A DNA stretch of 64,000 nt from Heterodera schachtii (lineage: Eukaryota; Nematoda; Chromadorea; Rhabditida; Heteroderidae), in assembly GCA_023374025.1 (NCBI GenBank), contig SIJG01000024.1:443602-507601 (forward strand). Reading direction: 5' to 3'. Positions within the stretch are counted from its first letter, which is position 1. Each line of letters starts with the position of its first letter. The notes beneath the pieces are model-generated. The model searched no databases. It saw nothing but the letters and a program-made list of their open reading frames with translations, and had not been told where the DNA came from. Positions 10,614 through 23,300 of the stretch are shown piece after piece. The position numbers and the translations under genes were made by a program.

Positions 10614-13607
10614 ATGGATGAAAACAGTGATCAAAGTGTCGCCGCCGCTGGTGCCAAATCGTTTGTGCCACCCGCGCCGGCGGGCACAACTCATCAAAAG
10701 ACGTCAGTGCAGCACGAGTTGGACAGAGTGGAACGTGAAAAATTTTGGAACGAAGTGAGTTGGGATGGGCCAATTTTGCGCTGGCAAAGTGCCAAAATGG
10801 GCAAATTTTGGGTGGCCATGTGCCCGATTAAGGCGGGTCCAGAACAGTGATGGCGTAACTGATTCTCAATTAAGGAAATCCATAATTATGGGGTCCAAAA
10901 ACGCCGTAGTTTTCGTAATCCGTAATTACGCCAACTCTGACAAAATACCGAAAGTACCGTAATTTATCTGTGTAAATTTAAACTTGAAACATTTCGCCAA
11001 AAGATGCGCGACGAGGAGGAGGCGAGGCGACGCGAAGATGCTGTACGTCGACAAAAGCAGCAGGAACTGTTCGCCAAGGAGCAGCGCGAACTGACCGACA
11101 AACTGCACAAGGCCCACTTGGAACATCAGCAGGCGAAAAGCGCAGTGCAACAGGTGGTCAATGCGGCACGGGAACACGGCACTTTGGCATTCCCTGGGAG
11201 AAATAGGCACGGCATTGGCATTGCCAGGGCCAAAATTGACAGGGAATTGGCATTCCCTGCAGGAGAGGGCAAACAAAGTGCCATGCCATCCATCCCCCAG
11301 CAGGAGGATAATAAACGGAAATTGGCCAAAATTTAAAAGCATTTCCTTTGGTGATGACATCAAATCCTATCGTATGGAAGGGGGCGGGGAACAAAGGAAC
11401 AATTTGTAAATTTATGTAAGTAAAAGTGCCTGATTTTCCGGCACTCTCTCCCCTCCCCCCTCCGCCTATGAAATTTTAAATTTCTTTCAACAATTTAAAA
11501 ATTAATTGCTCTGGGCTCTGTTACAAATTCGAATTTATCCCCCAACCTATTAAAATTAAATTTTTAAAATGTGTTTCCTATATTTATTGTGCTTTTAGTC
11601 ACATTTGACCAAATCGCACAGCGTCGATTCGGCCGCAGCCGGCGGCATCAAAATGGGCAAATTAATTGCCGGACGAGCAAAAATGTTCGAGCAGGAAATG
11701 GCCAAATTGATCGAAGCGTCGGCATCTGTTAAACCGACGAAAAAGCCTAAAAATTTCAAATGGCAGGTGCGGGGACAATAAAAATGACGGCACCCACACA
11801 ATTTTGGGGAAATTGTCATAATTCCAATAAAAATTTTTGTGGGGTACAGGTGAATCTGCAGGGAAAAGCTGCCAGTTGTTGGCCAACAACAGACAGCCGA
11901 TGGAGGGAAAAGCCGAAAAAGCGGTGGTGCCGGACCCACCGCCAAAAGTGTTTGAGTGCGCATTTGTCAGAAAAGCGGTGCCAACGCCGACAGTGCCGGA
12001 GGCAAACGGCGACGGAACGGCTGGAGGCGCAAGAGCCGAGTGATTTGAAAAATGAAATATTTATTTAAAAATCAAAAGTTTAAGATTCATTAAATTACGA
12101 AATTTTTAAAATAATTTTTCTTTATTGAAAATTAAAAAAAGCTTTTGAGACGATTTGAATGAAAAACGGCTTAATTAATTTAATTAACGAATTGTTTTGT
12201 TTTTCTGAGTCGAATTTCAAGCTTTTTTAAAATTAATAAATTATACAAATATTTTTAAATTAAATTTTAAAATATTATGTCTTTTTGGAAATTAAAAATA
12301 AAATATTTTTTCGAGGCAAATTAAAGTCAAAACTGCGGGTAGTTAATTAAATTCCCTTAAATTTTTTGTTTTCTGAGTCGAAATTGAAGATTTTTTAAAT
12401 TAATAAATCTGTAAGTTTTTTAAATTTAATTTCAAGATAATTAATTTATTACACAATTATAATGCTCGCAATTTTTTTAATGAGTGATAATTTGAAGATG
12501 CCAAATCGGCCGTCCCCCAAATCCCCGTTTTGCCCGTGCCACCGGTTGCTCGGTTTATGCCGTCGGAGTGTGTTGAAGTGGAAGAGCCGAAAAAGCCGTC
12601 CTCGGAATGCTCCGTAACTCCGCCGCCCAGCGAACCGACCACAGAACCATTGGTGGAACATTTGGCACAATTTTGAAATTTTATTATTAATTTAATTTAA
12701 TTAAAAAATTTTATTTTTTTATTTGCGCTGAAAATGCCAAAATAAAAATTTGAATTTTTAGCAAGCGCCCGTCATTGAAGAACTTGCACAAAAATTGCCG
12801 TTTTTCACTGGTCAGGACCCGAAGCAGCCAAATGAAAGTGCCAACAATGCCAATGGAAATGCCACCGATGCGTTTTCCGATGTTGGCATCGAACAGACGC
12901 CCCGGGCAAAAGCCCTTTGGGACTACCAAGCGGAAGTGCGTGCCAATTTTGCTAGGGCCAAGCCCATTGGGAAAATAGTGCCAAAAGAGAATTTCATGGA
13001 TTAGCCGAAGGGAAAGATGAATCCAAGACAAAAAACGAAGTGGCACGGCATTTTCACGAAGTTACGTAAGCCCCGGCACATTTTCACCTTCCTCCTGAAT
13101 TATTAAATTTTTTAAAATAATTCTTTTAGGTTAATTTTTGACGCTGATCTCGAATCTGACGTTTATTTTTAGTTATCAAGCGTTTAACATGAGTTACATG
13201 AAAATAGTACACGTGAAACTTAAAAATCTAAAATCAATTCAACGTTAACGACAATATTTTTCTATTTTTATGTTTTTTTTGGTCTAATTTTATGCGCCAT
13301 TATAAACGTCAATTTTGTGAACAAAATCTGACCAAAAAATCTTTAATTAGTAAAATGCATAATAACTAAAATAAAAGTATATCAGATTCATGATTAGCGA
13401 CAAAAAATAGCATAAAATTTAAAAAGAAATTAAAAATTTATTTGCAAATTAATTAAAAAATATTTCCAGGACACTGGCGAGATCTCGTTTGATCCGGATG
13501 ACGTGATAACGGACATTCAGATGGTCAACGACGGGTGGTGGTACGGCCGAGCGCCGAACGGAGCGATGGGACTTTTCCCGTCTAATTATGTGCAACTGAT
13601 CCAATAA
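10614..13607 (+). CDS. Drebrin-like SH3 protein lacking an ADF-H domain
   Basis: Seven exons (10614-10754, 11004-11153, 11599-11766, 11876-12026, 12498-12652, 12762-12935, 13470-13607) give about 358 residues. Order: short Ala/Pro-rich N-terminus; charged coiled coil ([20 protein letters not shown] onward); a segment [20 protein letters not shown]; Pro/acidic linkers ([21 protein letters not shown]); and a C-terminal SH3 domain split by intron 6, with [25 protein letters not shown] and [12 protein letters not shown]. The 'DE(I)SFDPDDxITxI' SH3 is typical of drebrin-like/Abp1 and cortactin, which link F-actin to endocytosis. Drebrin-like proteins normally begin with an ADF-H domain; none is seen here or in the 2.8 kb upstream. 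Exon 4 needs a GC donor (gag/gcgcaa at 12027) to keep phase with exon 5. Its acceptor at 11875 is also chosen by frame. Confidence 0.7.
10848..10946. repeat. Small inverted-repeat element in intron 1 of the drebrin-like gene
   Basis: Ends agtgatggcgtaac and gtaattacgccaactct are imperfect inverted copies of about 15 bases around an 85-100 bp AT-rich core. Probably a short MITE remnant. Confidence 0.35.
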
Positions 13608-13791
13608 AAATTTGGCTGATCATTTCGTACAAATATTTTGCGAATTAAAAATTAAATTAAATTTTAATAAATTTAAATATTTCAAATTAAATTCATTCGA
13701 CCGAACAAATGCCATGAATTACAGCAGAACAACTTGTGCCAAAAAATGGAGATTTAGATTTGTGACTAAATATATTAGTGTTTTTTATTCA

Positions 13792-14030
13792 GTCAAACAT
13801 TAAAAGCCCATAGAGATTGGACCGATTTGCAGAATTAATTGTAAACAATTAGTGTGATTCAATTTGCTCATTAGCCACCGAGAGTCTTGACCATTTATTT
13901 ATGAAAATTTAAATTTCTTTCGGTCAAACATTAAAAAGCCCATAGAGTTGGACAGATTTGCAGATCTAATCATAAACAATTAATGATTTAATATGTATGC
14001 TCATTAGCCGAGAGTCTCGACCATTTATTT
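13792..14030. repeat. Direct tandem duplication, unit about 125 bp
   Basis: Two diverged copies. Each contains cattaaa(a)gcccatagag, then gatttgcagat/a, then aaacaatta, then ctcattagcc, then cgagagtct(t/c)gaccat. The first copy runs from about 13792, the second from about 13922. Confidence 0.75.
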
Positions 14031-15709
14031 TTGTTTTTCATTTTTTATTGTAGCTAAACATCAAAAAAAAATGATCAAAAATTTAAATCGAAAACGGCGT
14101 GGCGTTCCAACGAATTTATTTGAATTTATTTGTTGCGATTTTGGGACCAAAAAGAAGCGCCGGCGGGGGGCGGAACAAAGTCTGGGAAATGGAAAGGAAA
14201 AGTGGTCATTTTATTGTAGGAAAGATTGTATCTGTTCAGCGGCAAGAAAAAGGGTTGGATTTGGGCGAAGGGAAGGGAAAAATGGGCACAACGAAATGAC
14301 CTTTTCGAGACTCTCGACAAAATCTAATTTTGCAATTTAAAAAATGAAAAATTTACATTATTATTTCGATGTTAATTTAAAATCGTCACAATTCTTCACA
14401 AATTCGCAATTTGCTGATCGAACATTAATGTATTTATTAATAAACGGAATTTCACTTTAATTGAAATTTTTATTTTTAATATTTTTAAAAATTTTGCTAA
14501 TGGACGGCAAAACAAAGGTTCGGCAAATTTTTCATTGACGGTAATTAGTAATTACCTTTTTTTCTCACATACATATTTTTGCTTCTTATAATTGATTGGT
14601 AAAAAATAAGCGGCGTCGAATTTGCCGATTTTGCCGCGCATTTTGTGCCGTGCCCAAAAAAAGTTGGCATTTAGGCATTTTTGGCCGCTTGCCCACGCCT
14701 TCGGTGCTGAGGTCACTCACCCATTTCCCAATTCCTCCGTCCCCCCGGGCGTCCGTCCGTTCGTTCGTTTTGTCCATTTTCGTCGTCCCATCCCATCCAT
14801 CAGTTTTTTTTCCTCCCCATGATGCAACATTTACTACTTTTTTTCCATTTCCATTTATAATTCGTCCGTCGTCCGTCCCGCCAACAAAACAATCGATTCC
14901 ATCGGGGAAAAAGTGACCGTCTCAACAAAAAACGACGTAAACAATGGACAATAAATGCCATGCCAATGAAATCATTTTTGTATTTCTTTGGCATTTTGCC
15001 ATTATTTTTTCAACCGATTCTTTTTTATATTTTTCGTTTTGACCCTAAATTTGATTTCCAAATATTCTTCTACATATTTATGTATTTGGAATTACTCTTA
15101 ATTCAGAAGGAATTGCCATTCGTTTTTGAATGCCAAGTCGTATTTGGTTGGTCCCTCTGATGAGATTGATTTCGATTATTATGTATTATTTTGGCTTTTT
15201 CTTTTTAAAGTTGAAATAATTTTTAGTCAAATTAGCCTTTAAACAAAAAAAGATATGTAAGTTCTTAAGGTGAAGTGACAGAAAAGACGGCTCTTTGTTC
15301 TTTATGTCTTGGATTTTCCTTAAAATTCAATTCAATTCAAATTTATTTGTATTTTATTTTTTGAATTTTTCTTAAATTTTAAATTCAAATTTATTTCTTT
15401 TTTAATTTTGATTTTCTTTAAATTTTTTGTTGAAATTTGCAAATCCCCCCTCTTTTTCTCTTTGTTTTTCTGACTGATTGTCGCAATTTTGGGCGTGGGT
15501 AATAAAACCATTCGCCGCCCGCAAAAAAAAGAGTTGATTGACGAGGAGCTCATAAAAAAGTTACTTTTATGTTCCAAATGTACATCATAAATTTAGTTTT
15601 TTTATATTCACTAACAATTTTTTTAATTTATATAAAAAATTTACCGAGAGAAAAATAAATATTAATTAATAAACAAATAATTAATTATCTGACAATTTAA
15701 CGCCTCTAT

Positions 15710-16140
15710 CCGTCCCTAAAAATCCCTATTTTTGAATTTTCTCCCTAAAATAAAATTTGGCCTCTATTTTGGCATTTCGCCCCTATTTTCGCCCCTATTA
15801 CGGCATTTTTGAAAAAATTCTTGCAAAAATGCAATAAAAAAAATGCACCAATAAGTACCGATTTTTTGAAAGTTTATCAACAGTTGATAAAAGTAACAAA
15901 TTTTTTTAAAGATTTTTAGACAAAAGGGACCTAAAAATGAAAAAATAAGCTGAAAAATTGAATTTTCCTTTTTATTCAAAAAAAGGTAAAATTTAATTCT
16001 TACTAATTAAAATTGCTGAATATTTTAATTACATCGATTTTAATTTACACATTTTTCAAAATATTTCGCCACTATTTTACCATTTTCGCTCCTATTTAGG
16101 TACCTATTTTGGGTTTTTCATCCCTCAAATCCGTGCCCTA
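15710..16140. repeat. Degenerate dispersed repeat rich in cccctattt motifs
   Basis: Many imperfect copies of ccctattt and gcccctatt in AT-rich DNA. Similar low-order repeats recur near 24430-24800, 33060-33190, 36180-36260 and 54840-55220, suggesting decayed copies of a transposable element with a repetitive interior. Confidence 0.5.
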
Positions 16141-16377
16141 AATATGAGTTTTTAATGGATTGTCATTAAAAAATTGAGGGGTCCGAAAATGCACGGATTA
16201 AATCCGCCAATTTTCAAAAATTTATTTGTAAAATTGCACAAATTCGAAAATATGTCAATTGTTCTCATTTAATTTTTTGGGAGGAGTGCTATTAGGCCTA
16301 CCCTTTGGCTAAATAAAGAAAAATTATGATCCCAAAAATTGAAAATTGGCCAATGTTCAATTTTCCGGTGTCAATTA

Positions 16378-16620
16378 TCCCCCCCCCCCCCATTAATTGT
16401 CCTTAGCATTCCATTATAAACTAATTAATATCCCCCCCCCCCCCCCTCCGTCTGTCCGGACAAACACTAAGTGAGCCTCTTCAGCAGCTTGCCCATCCGT
16501 CCCCCCCCCCCCCAATGTCTGCCCCGGCTTCCCCCCCCCCCCTCCATTATTATCGCCGCATTGCAATTAATTCATTCCAACCCATCCCAACGAAATTTCA
16601 ACCCCCCCCCCCCCCTCATT
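16378..16620. repeat. Cluster of five poly-C homopolymers
   Basis: Five separate C runs of about 10-14 bases lie within 240 bp (near 16380, 16431, 16501, 16530 and 16601) in otherwise AT-rich DNA. Confidence 0.9.
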
Positions 16621-17354
16621 TTCTGTCCGATCCGCCGACCTTTTCTTAATTTGAAATTATCGATTTGATGGCATCCTTTCAAAAGCAGAAAAAAGCTTCT
16701 CCGAAAATGCCTTCGCCCCTCTCCGACGTTTAAATTAATCGGCTTAATTCGCAACTTTCATTCTTTGTTACTTACCTATTATTATGCAAATTTTCATTGG
16801 GGATTGGAAATGCCTTTGTTTGTGTTCTCTGAAAGGTCGAATTTCTCAGTATAAATAATTTCTATGTATCGCTTTTCATTTATGAAAATTCTGTCACTAA
16901 TTGCCTTTTTAATTAGGGCCATTGACTGTTTAATAAGAAAAGCCGCTCTTTGGGTTTTGTGCCGTTTTTAATTGAGTCAAAACCACGTGAATATGCGCTC
17001 CTTGCCCACTTTTTGTAGCTGTGTATGTTTAAAAATAGAAAACTAAAATGAAAATGCTTGGGAATCTCGAGAATCTTTGGTCTCGAGTATCGAATTTCTC
17101 TTCGCGGTTTTTCGGTCGAGCAAAAAAAATATAATAATTCCTAACCTAATAATTTTTTAAATTTTCTCTGTTCGCTTATTTTTTTTGTTTAGGTAAAATA
17201 TTAATTTCCGCACTTTGCTTAACAATTTAATTTTTGACACTAATGAATCGCCATAAACTCAATGAAAAATGGAATTTTTTAAAGGTAAAATTAATGAGAC
17301 TAAAAAATGTAAAAATTAAAATTTTGGCATTTTTATGTGGTGGACGGCCTGGAG

Positions 17355-20300
17355 GAGTTGGACCGCGTTCGACGTCAACACCAAATGCAGCTTGAGGCGG
17401 AGGATGACGAAAGCATCACATTCAAGTGTCAAAACAAATTTTTGGAGAATTTTCAAATTTAAATTTGGAATAAATTTGCCAGGTGTCGCGGCTCGGCTCA
17501 CTGTCCCTACCGTATGATATTTTACCATCGCCAAAGTGCCATTTACATTCGGCACGCGCACAGCCATGACGCAATTGTGCCAATTGTGGGCATCAGCAGA
17601 CGGAGTGGCGAGAAGGGCACGACGGTGGGTGCTGACGGGAGCAGAATGGTGTTGTGATCATTATTGATCATTCAGTCCCATCATCCCTGATACCGTACCC
17701 CGGGGGGTCACAAATTTTGGGGCGAGAGGAAGCCAAAAAATTTCGGCCTTTCCCTTAGGGGTGCATTTTCCGTCCTTTTATCTCCTGTCGATGAGCCTTT
17801 TGTTTTGATGGACACTTTTTTTTAAATCCTCCGTTTTTCAGGGTTCTCGAATTTTTTTCGGCACTAATTCTCGAAAATTTTACATTTTTATGCGATTTCT
17901 TAGTTCCCGATTTTGGTCCAATTTTAAATTTGCTTTTCAATTTTATTGGCCATTAATTCGACGCTTTCCGAAACCGCAGGACGATGCCAACTTCAGCAGC
18001 AGCAGCAGTGCCAACATTGACAATGCGCAGCAACAGACGACTAAGGCACGGGTGCGATTCAGCGATTTGTGCGGCAACAATTCGAATGACGAAAAATTTG
18101 GAATGGAAGAGAATGGAGGAAAAGAGAGGGAAGAAGAAGAAGAAGAGGAGGAAGAGAGGACAATGTTGGAGGAGGACATGGAAGAGGAAGAGGAAAGAAT
18201 GGAGGAGGAGGAGGACAATGCCAAGGAGCAAATTCGGCCGAATTCGACGGCACGACATCGGACCCCAAAGGGGGCTGTGCGCTGCAAAAAAGTGAATTTT
18301 CGACTTAAATTAAAATTTTGAAAAAATCGATGAATTATTTTAAATTTAATACAAACACCATCGGAAAGGCCTAATAAAACTGATTCTCTGATCAGTTATC
18401 ACCCACCCCATTAACCACTATGAATTTATTTATTTATTTAATGGCATTTCTCACAGTTTGAGAAATTAAAAAATTGAAGTAAAAAGTAAATTATCCTGGA
18501 TATCGCATCCGTGCCATTTTAATGCAATATATTGTGATCCGATGCCACTTTTAACCCAAGGAGGGGACCGTCCTTCCCAAAGGGGGTTTCCCCATCCCGG
18601 TCAATTCCTCTGTTCTCAAGTCCCGGAAAATTAATCTAATCAGTGCTTTTACCCACTCGCATTTTTTATGAATTTTCTGACACCAAAAAATTTGAAAGAA
18701 AATTTCGAAAATTTCAGCGAAATGGCCACTTTCGGTATTGGCTTCCGTTGGGCAAAATCAGCGGCGCCATTGACGAGGTGTGCCGCGAGGTGTGCCAATT
18801 GCATTACGTGCACAAAAGTGGCATTGCCAAAAACGGCAAATTCTGCTTCAGATGCTCAAATGTGAAGTGCAATTACAAGTGGGTTTTGGGAGGATCTCAA
18901 TTTTTGAGAGTGATCTGATCAATTCGTTGCCAAAACAATCGGTGATCAGAGCGCGGGAGGGGGGGGGGGGGAATTGTTTGAATTGGGATCGTAAAGTTCT
19001 GATCACAATGGGTCTCTTTTCTGATCACTGATCAATCACTTATTTTATTGAAGAGAATTAGAAAATTTTGGAAACGGAATTCGGAACCGAAACGAAAACG
19101 AAATGGAAGGAAATTTTTGAAGGGCAAAAATAAAATACGAAACTCAAAAAGTGCCAAAAAAGGGGACAAAAAGGAGAAGAAAAGCAACACAACAACTCAC
19201 AATTTACGGTGTTTGTAGTTTTTGTTTTCATTTGGTTTTGAATTTGAATTTCTCCGAAAATTTTAAAAATTTCTTCCGGCGACGTCCGTTGGCACTCCGC
19301 CGACCCTCCGACCCCATTTCAAAAAGTGGGCTATTAAATTTCAAATTAACTCCAATTTTGGAATTTTGTGCGACCTCTGTTTAAAAAAGATCCATTGTGT
19401 CTCAACAAAAAATTTGGAAAACATTTTCTTTTGATTGAATAAATAATAACATAATCATCGAAAGGATTTTTGTTTTTTGGATAGTTTTTTTTTATTAAAA
19501 ATATTTTTGGAATTTTATGAATCAAAAAATGGACCCCAAATTCACAGAACAATGGTCGACGCGAATAAACACATGTTGTACTGTCGCTCTGCTCACAATC
19601 ATCCGTTGCCAACTGATCTGGACAATAATCCTTCTTCACCGCCTTCCCCTTCGTCGCCAGCAGCTGCCACTTTTTCTCCTCGCGCTGTCAGCATTTGGCA
19701 CTTTAATAAATGTTTAATTAATTAATTACCCATTAATTAATGGGATAACTAGTCGTCCATTCATCATAATTGTGCGGGACGGGGGAGAGAAGGTAATGGA
19801 TAGGTGATCTGATCGTGATTGATCAAGGAACTTTTCCGAGGGGCTCTACTGATTTGTTTACTGATCCGCCGACGCCAAACCCATCCCTGATGAGTGTTGG
19901 TCTCAGGCAGGAGATCAAGACCAGGATTTTGCCAGATTTTACAACGGTTACAAGTCTTGGAAATTCAGCAAAAAATAAGATCAAATCTCTCCATTTTTGG
20001 CACAATTTGAGGTCCCCTGTTTCCAGCTGGTCCGCTTGACGCTCTCCTCCCCTTGCTCTGCCGCGTCGGCATCCGCTTTATCTCAACCACTGACCGCTGT
20101 AAATGCCCGCAATTCATGCCGCGATGAATGGCGTGTGCTTGCCAGCGGCGTGTACGGGCAGCGTGCCATTTTGGCACTATGCACTAAGCACTCGCTGAAG
20201 CTGCTGACCATGCGCCGCCAGACCAGCTCCTACTTGCGCTGTGCCCAATTTGGTAACGCGTGCCCCTACCGCGTGTTGTGGCGTCGGAGCGATGGCCGCG

Positions 20301-23300
20301 TGTACCATCGCCAACGGCACAACCATGCCGTGCCGTTCAGCGACAGCGGCAGCAACGACAACAGCACACGGAAGCAACAACAGAAGCGACGGACTGCCAA
20401 GGCACAAAATGGGGGTGAGTTCGCTGATTGCTTTAACTGTTGATCCCGAAAGTGATCGGTCAGACGGGTGTTGAACTTGATCATTGTCATAAATCGGCAC
20501 TGATCGGCATTTAAATAGGGGGGTGTTGAATTTGAATTTTAATATTTCCTCTTTTTTTGCTCAAATCCGATAAAAATTCGTTCTTTTCCTTGGGGGCCTC
20601 TCTTCTGCTGGCGTTGTATTTTGTCTTTCTCGTTTCTCTCATTTTTGTGCTTCGGTGGGTGTTGCAATGGGAGCAGGACAAAACGTCGCCGGACAAAACG
20701 TCGCCGGGACATAACGCCGTCTTTGGTGTTGTGTTTTTGTGTCTTTCTCATTTCTCTCATTTTTTTGTGCTTCGGTGGGTGTTGCAATATTTCTCGATCG
20801 ATTGGACAGGTGCACTTTTACAGTAAAACGGCGAATGGCAAATTCCCACACATTCTCTGGCACAATGAATGAATGTGTACTTCCCCATATGCTTCAATTT
20901 CACACAATGAAACTGAATTTTTTTCGCACCTGTGGGCGTTCACATAAAAGAGCCTTTTTACGCGGAGTTTAAGTCGTTCTTCGTCGTCCCCCGTTCCGTC
21001 CCCCCCCCCCCCCCCCCCCCCCTTAGGCTTCGTCAATAATTCTCCCCCCGGCGGCGATTGTTTGCCGACAATAAATAAATGTACATAATATGAATATGAA
21101 TGGATATTGGGGGGGGGGGATACTCTTCCGCTGCTACTCATCAGCTTTATGGCTTGCTGTTTGTGTGTTAATCATTCATTCATTGAAATGGAAATTTGTG
21201 TTGTGATTGGCCGCCGCCGTCAAAAAAAAATGCAAATGAATTTTTTGTTTTGTTTTGTACGAATGGATGTTTTGTCAGAATCAGTGCCCCTTTTTGTTCT
21301 CATCGATGGGTCGGTCACTTTATTTTATTTCCATTGAACTTTTATCTTCTTAAAACTTTTTCTTTTTGCTTTTTGTTGACCGAAGCTTTTTAAAAGGCAT
21401 AGGAAAAGCGGCTTCTTAAAAGGGTTTTTTGTTTGTTTTTAATTCACTTCTGTGCACAAATGGTTGGGAAGTTTTCCAGGTTTTTAATCACTCCGGTTTG
21501 AGCTTCCAACCTGCATCTAATTCCATCCAAAACTGCATCAATTTTTCAAATTTATTTAAAATTAAGCCGAGAATTGAGTCAGAAAATGGATGAGTGAGGA
21601 AGGGGTCTGATATCCGAGAACCATGAGTCATCGAGTCCAAGAGTCATCCACTTCTCAAGTCCAAGTGGGGAAGTTAACAGTGCTTTAATAGGCACAGTGA
21701 TGGGAGCAAAACAGTGATGCTCGAGAGTCCCGGTCTCGATTCCAGAAAAGTCACGTGGTTTTTTTTGGTCTTGGTCTCGAGTCTCGGGAAATTTTTGGTC
21801 TCGAGCATCACTAGAGGAAAGGCAAAACAGTCTTATCAGGCGACATTTACTAAGGGTCAAAGAGAAGCAAAAAGAGGGACATACAATTTTTAGGAAATTA
21901 CATAAGAAATGACTAGGGATGGGATTTACATTTATTCAAAATCCCGAAATATTTAAATAAACATTTACAAAAAATGCCGAAAAATGATTGGATGAAGATT
22001 TAGAGACGGAAGTAATTGGAAAGATTTATTTAGTGAGATCAAAGTACACAAAATAAAAGATTTACATTTTCAAAAGAAAGTGTTCATCGGCGAACACTGA
22101 ACATTTTCAATATTATTGCACCTGCCATTTATGGTTTTTATTTATTTAATTAAATATTCGATGAAAAAATGCAAAAATAAGGAAAAAAAATTCTTAAAAC
22201 CCGAAGACTATTTAATTTATAATTATTTTTTGCATTACACCATTTTTCCCCAGCAGCAGGTGTTTCACGCTTCCTCCCTAATTAATTACCTATTTAACTT
22301 CAACAAATCGCTTTCCAAATTTTACAGTTGGCAAAATGCCATTGGGCGTCAGCAGCAGCAGCGACTCCGTGGTCACTTCAGTCTCCGAGGAAACTGTCTC
22401 CGCTGCTTCTCCTCCGTCGGCATCCTTTGTGGACAAACTTGGCAAACGGTGGACCTTTTTGGCCAAATTGGCCGTCTTCGGCGGCGCCGCCGGCGGATCC
22501 TCCGTATCACCGACACCAAACTTCAACACCAGTAGTGGCAGCAGAAGCACGCGAAGCATGTCAGCAGCAGCCGCCTCGGCACCCGCCGCGGCATTGGCAC
22601 AAACATCGCCGCCGTCGTTGGCACCCCCCAGGGCGGCGGTGCCAAATCCGCTGGAACAACAGTTGGAGCAGTTGTGTGCCGAGCGGCATCTGTCGCGCAG
22701 TCGTTTGTCCTCGAGCGCAACGCGTATTTGGCTCCATTGCGCGCAGCAGCGTCAGCCGGACGTGGCGTGCCCATACCGCGTGGTTGTTCACATGCCCGAG
22801 GGCACTGTGTACCATCGCCTGCAGCACAACCACCCAGTGCCATACAGTAAGCACACTGAAAGCTAAACCAATAGCATGAGGGAGGGGCTATTCGTGATTT
22901 AAGTCTCGAAACATTTCGATACTCTTGAGCAAGCCGCTTATCCAACTGAACGGTAAATTTGAACATGCACATTCATAGGCACGGAAAATTTTGGTGTGAT
23001 TGTGTGATCTGTGACCTAGGCATGATCTACTGATCAGAGTCGGCTGGGGTCAGGATTAGAGACCAGAAACAGGGCCTCAGGGTTTCTCAGACCCTCCCTG
23101 ATCATGTTTAAAACAATTTAATGCTGGAATCCGGTCCACGTCAAGTTTCTCGAACCACGATCAAGAAATTTTCAAAATTTCTGTCTTTTGATCATTTGGG
23201 ATCCCCTTTAATTTCTGCTCATTTTTGAATTTCCAATCACTAAAAGCGTCAACATTCAGATTTATCGCCAGAAAGAGAGAATGACCAAAATGGGCACAAT

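Larger units (their letters stand above)
13608..16667. other. Gene-free spacer with repeats
   Basis: Holds the direct duplication at 13792-14030, AT-rich sequence, degenerate cccctattt repeats (15710-16140) and the start of a cluster of poly-C runs. Open frames here (for example 14071-14340) have no exon-like splice context. Nothing coding is supported. Confidence 0.5.

Noticed and set aside
11154..11340. Open continuation of drebrin-like exon 2 with repeated ggcattccctg motifs
   Set aside because: A phase-0 donor at 11154 connects cleanly to 11599; the continuation has short direct repeats and looks intronic.
14071..14340. 89-residue basic open frame
   Set aside because: Composition like surrounding repeat DNA; no acceptor, donor or homology pattern.
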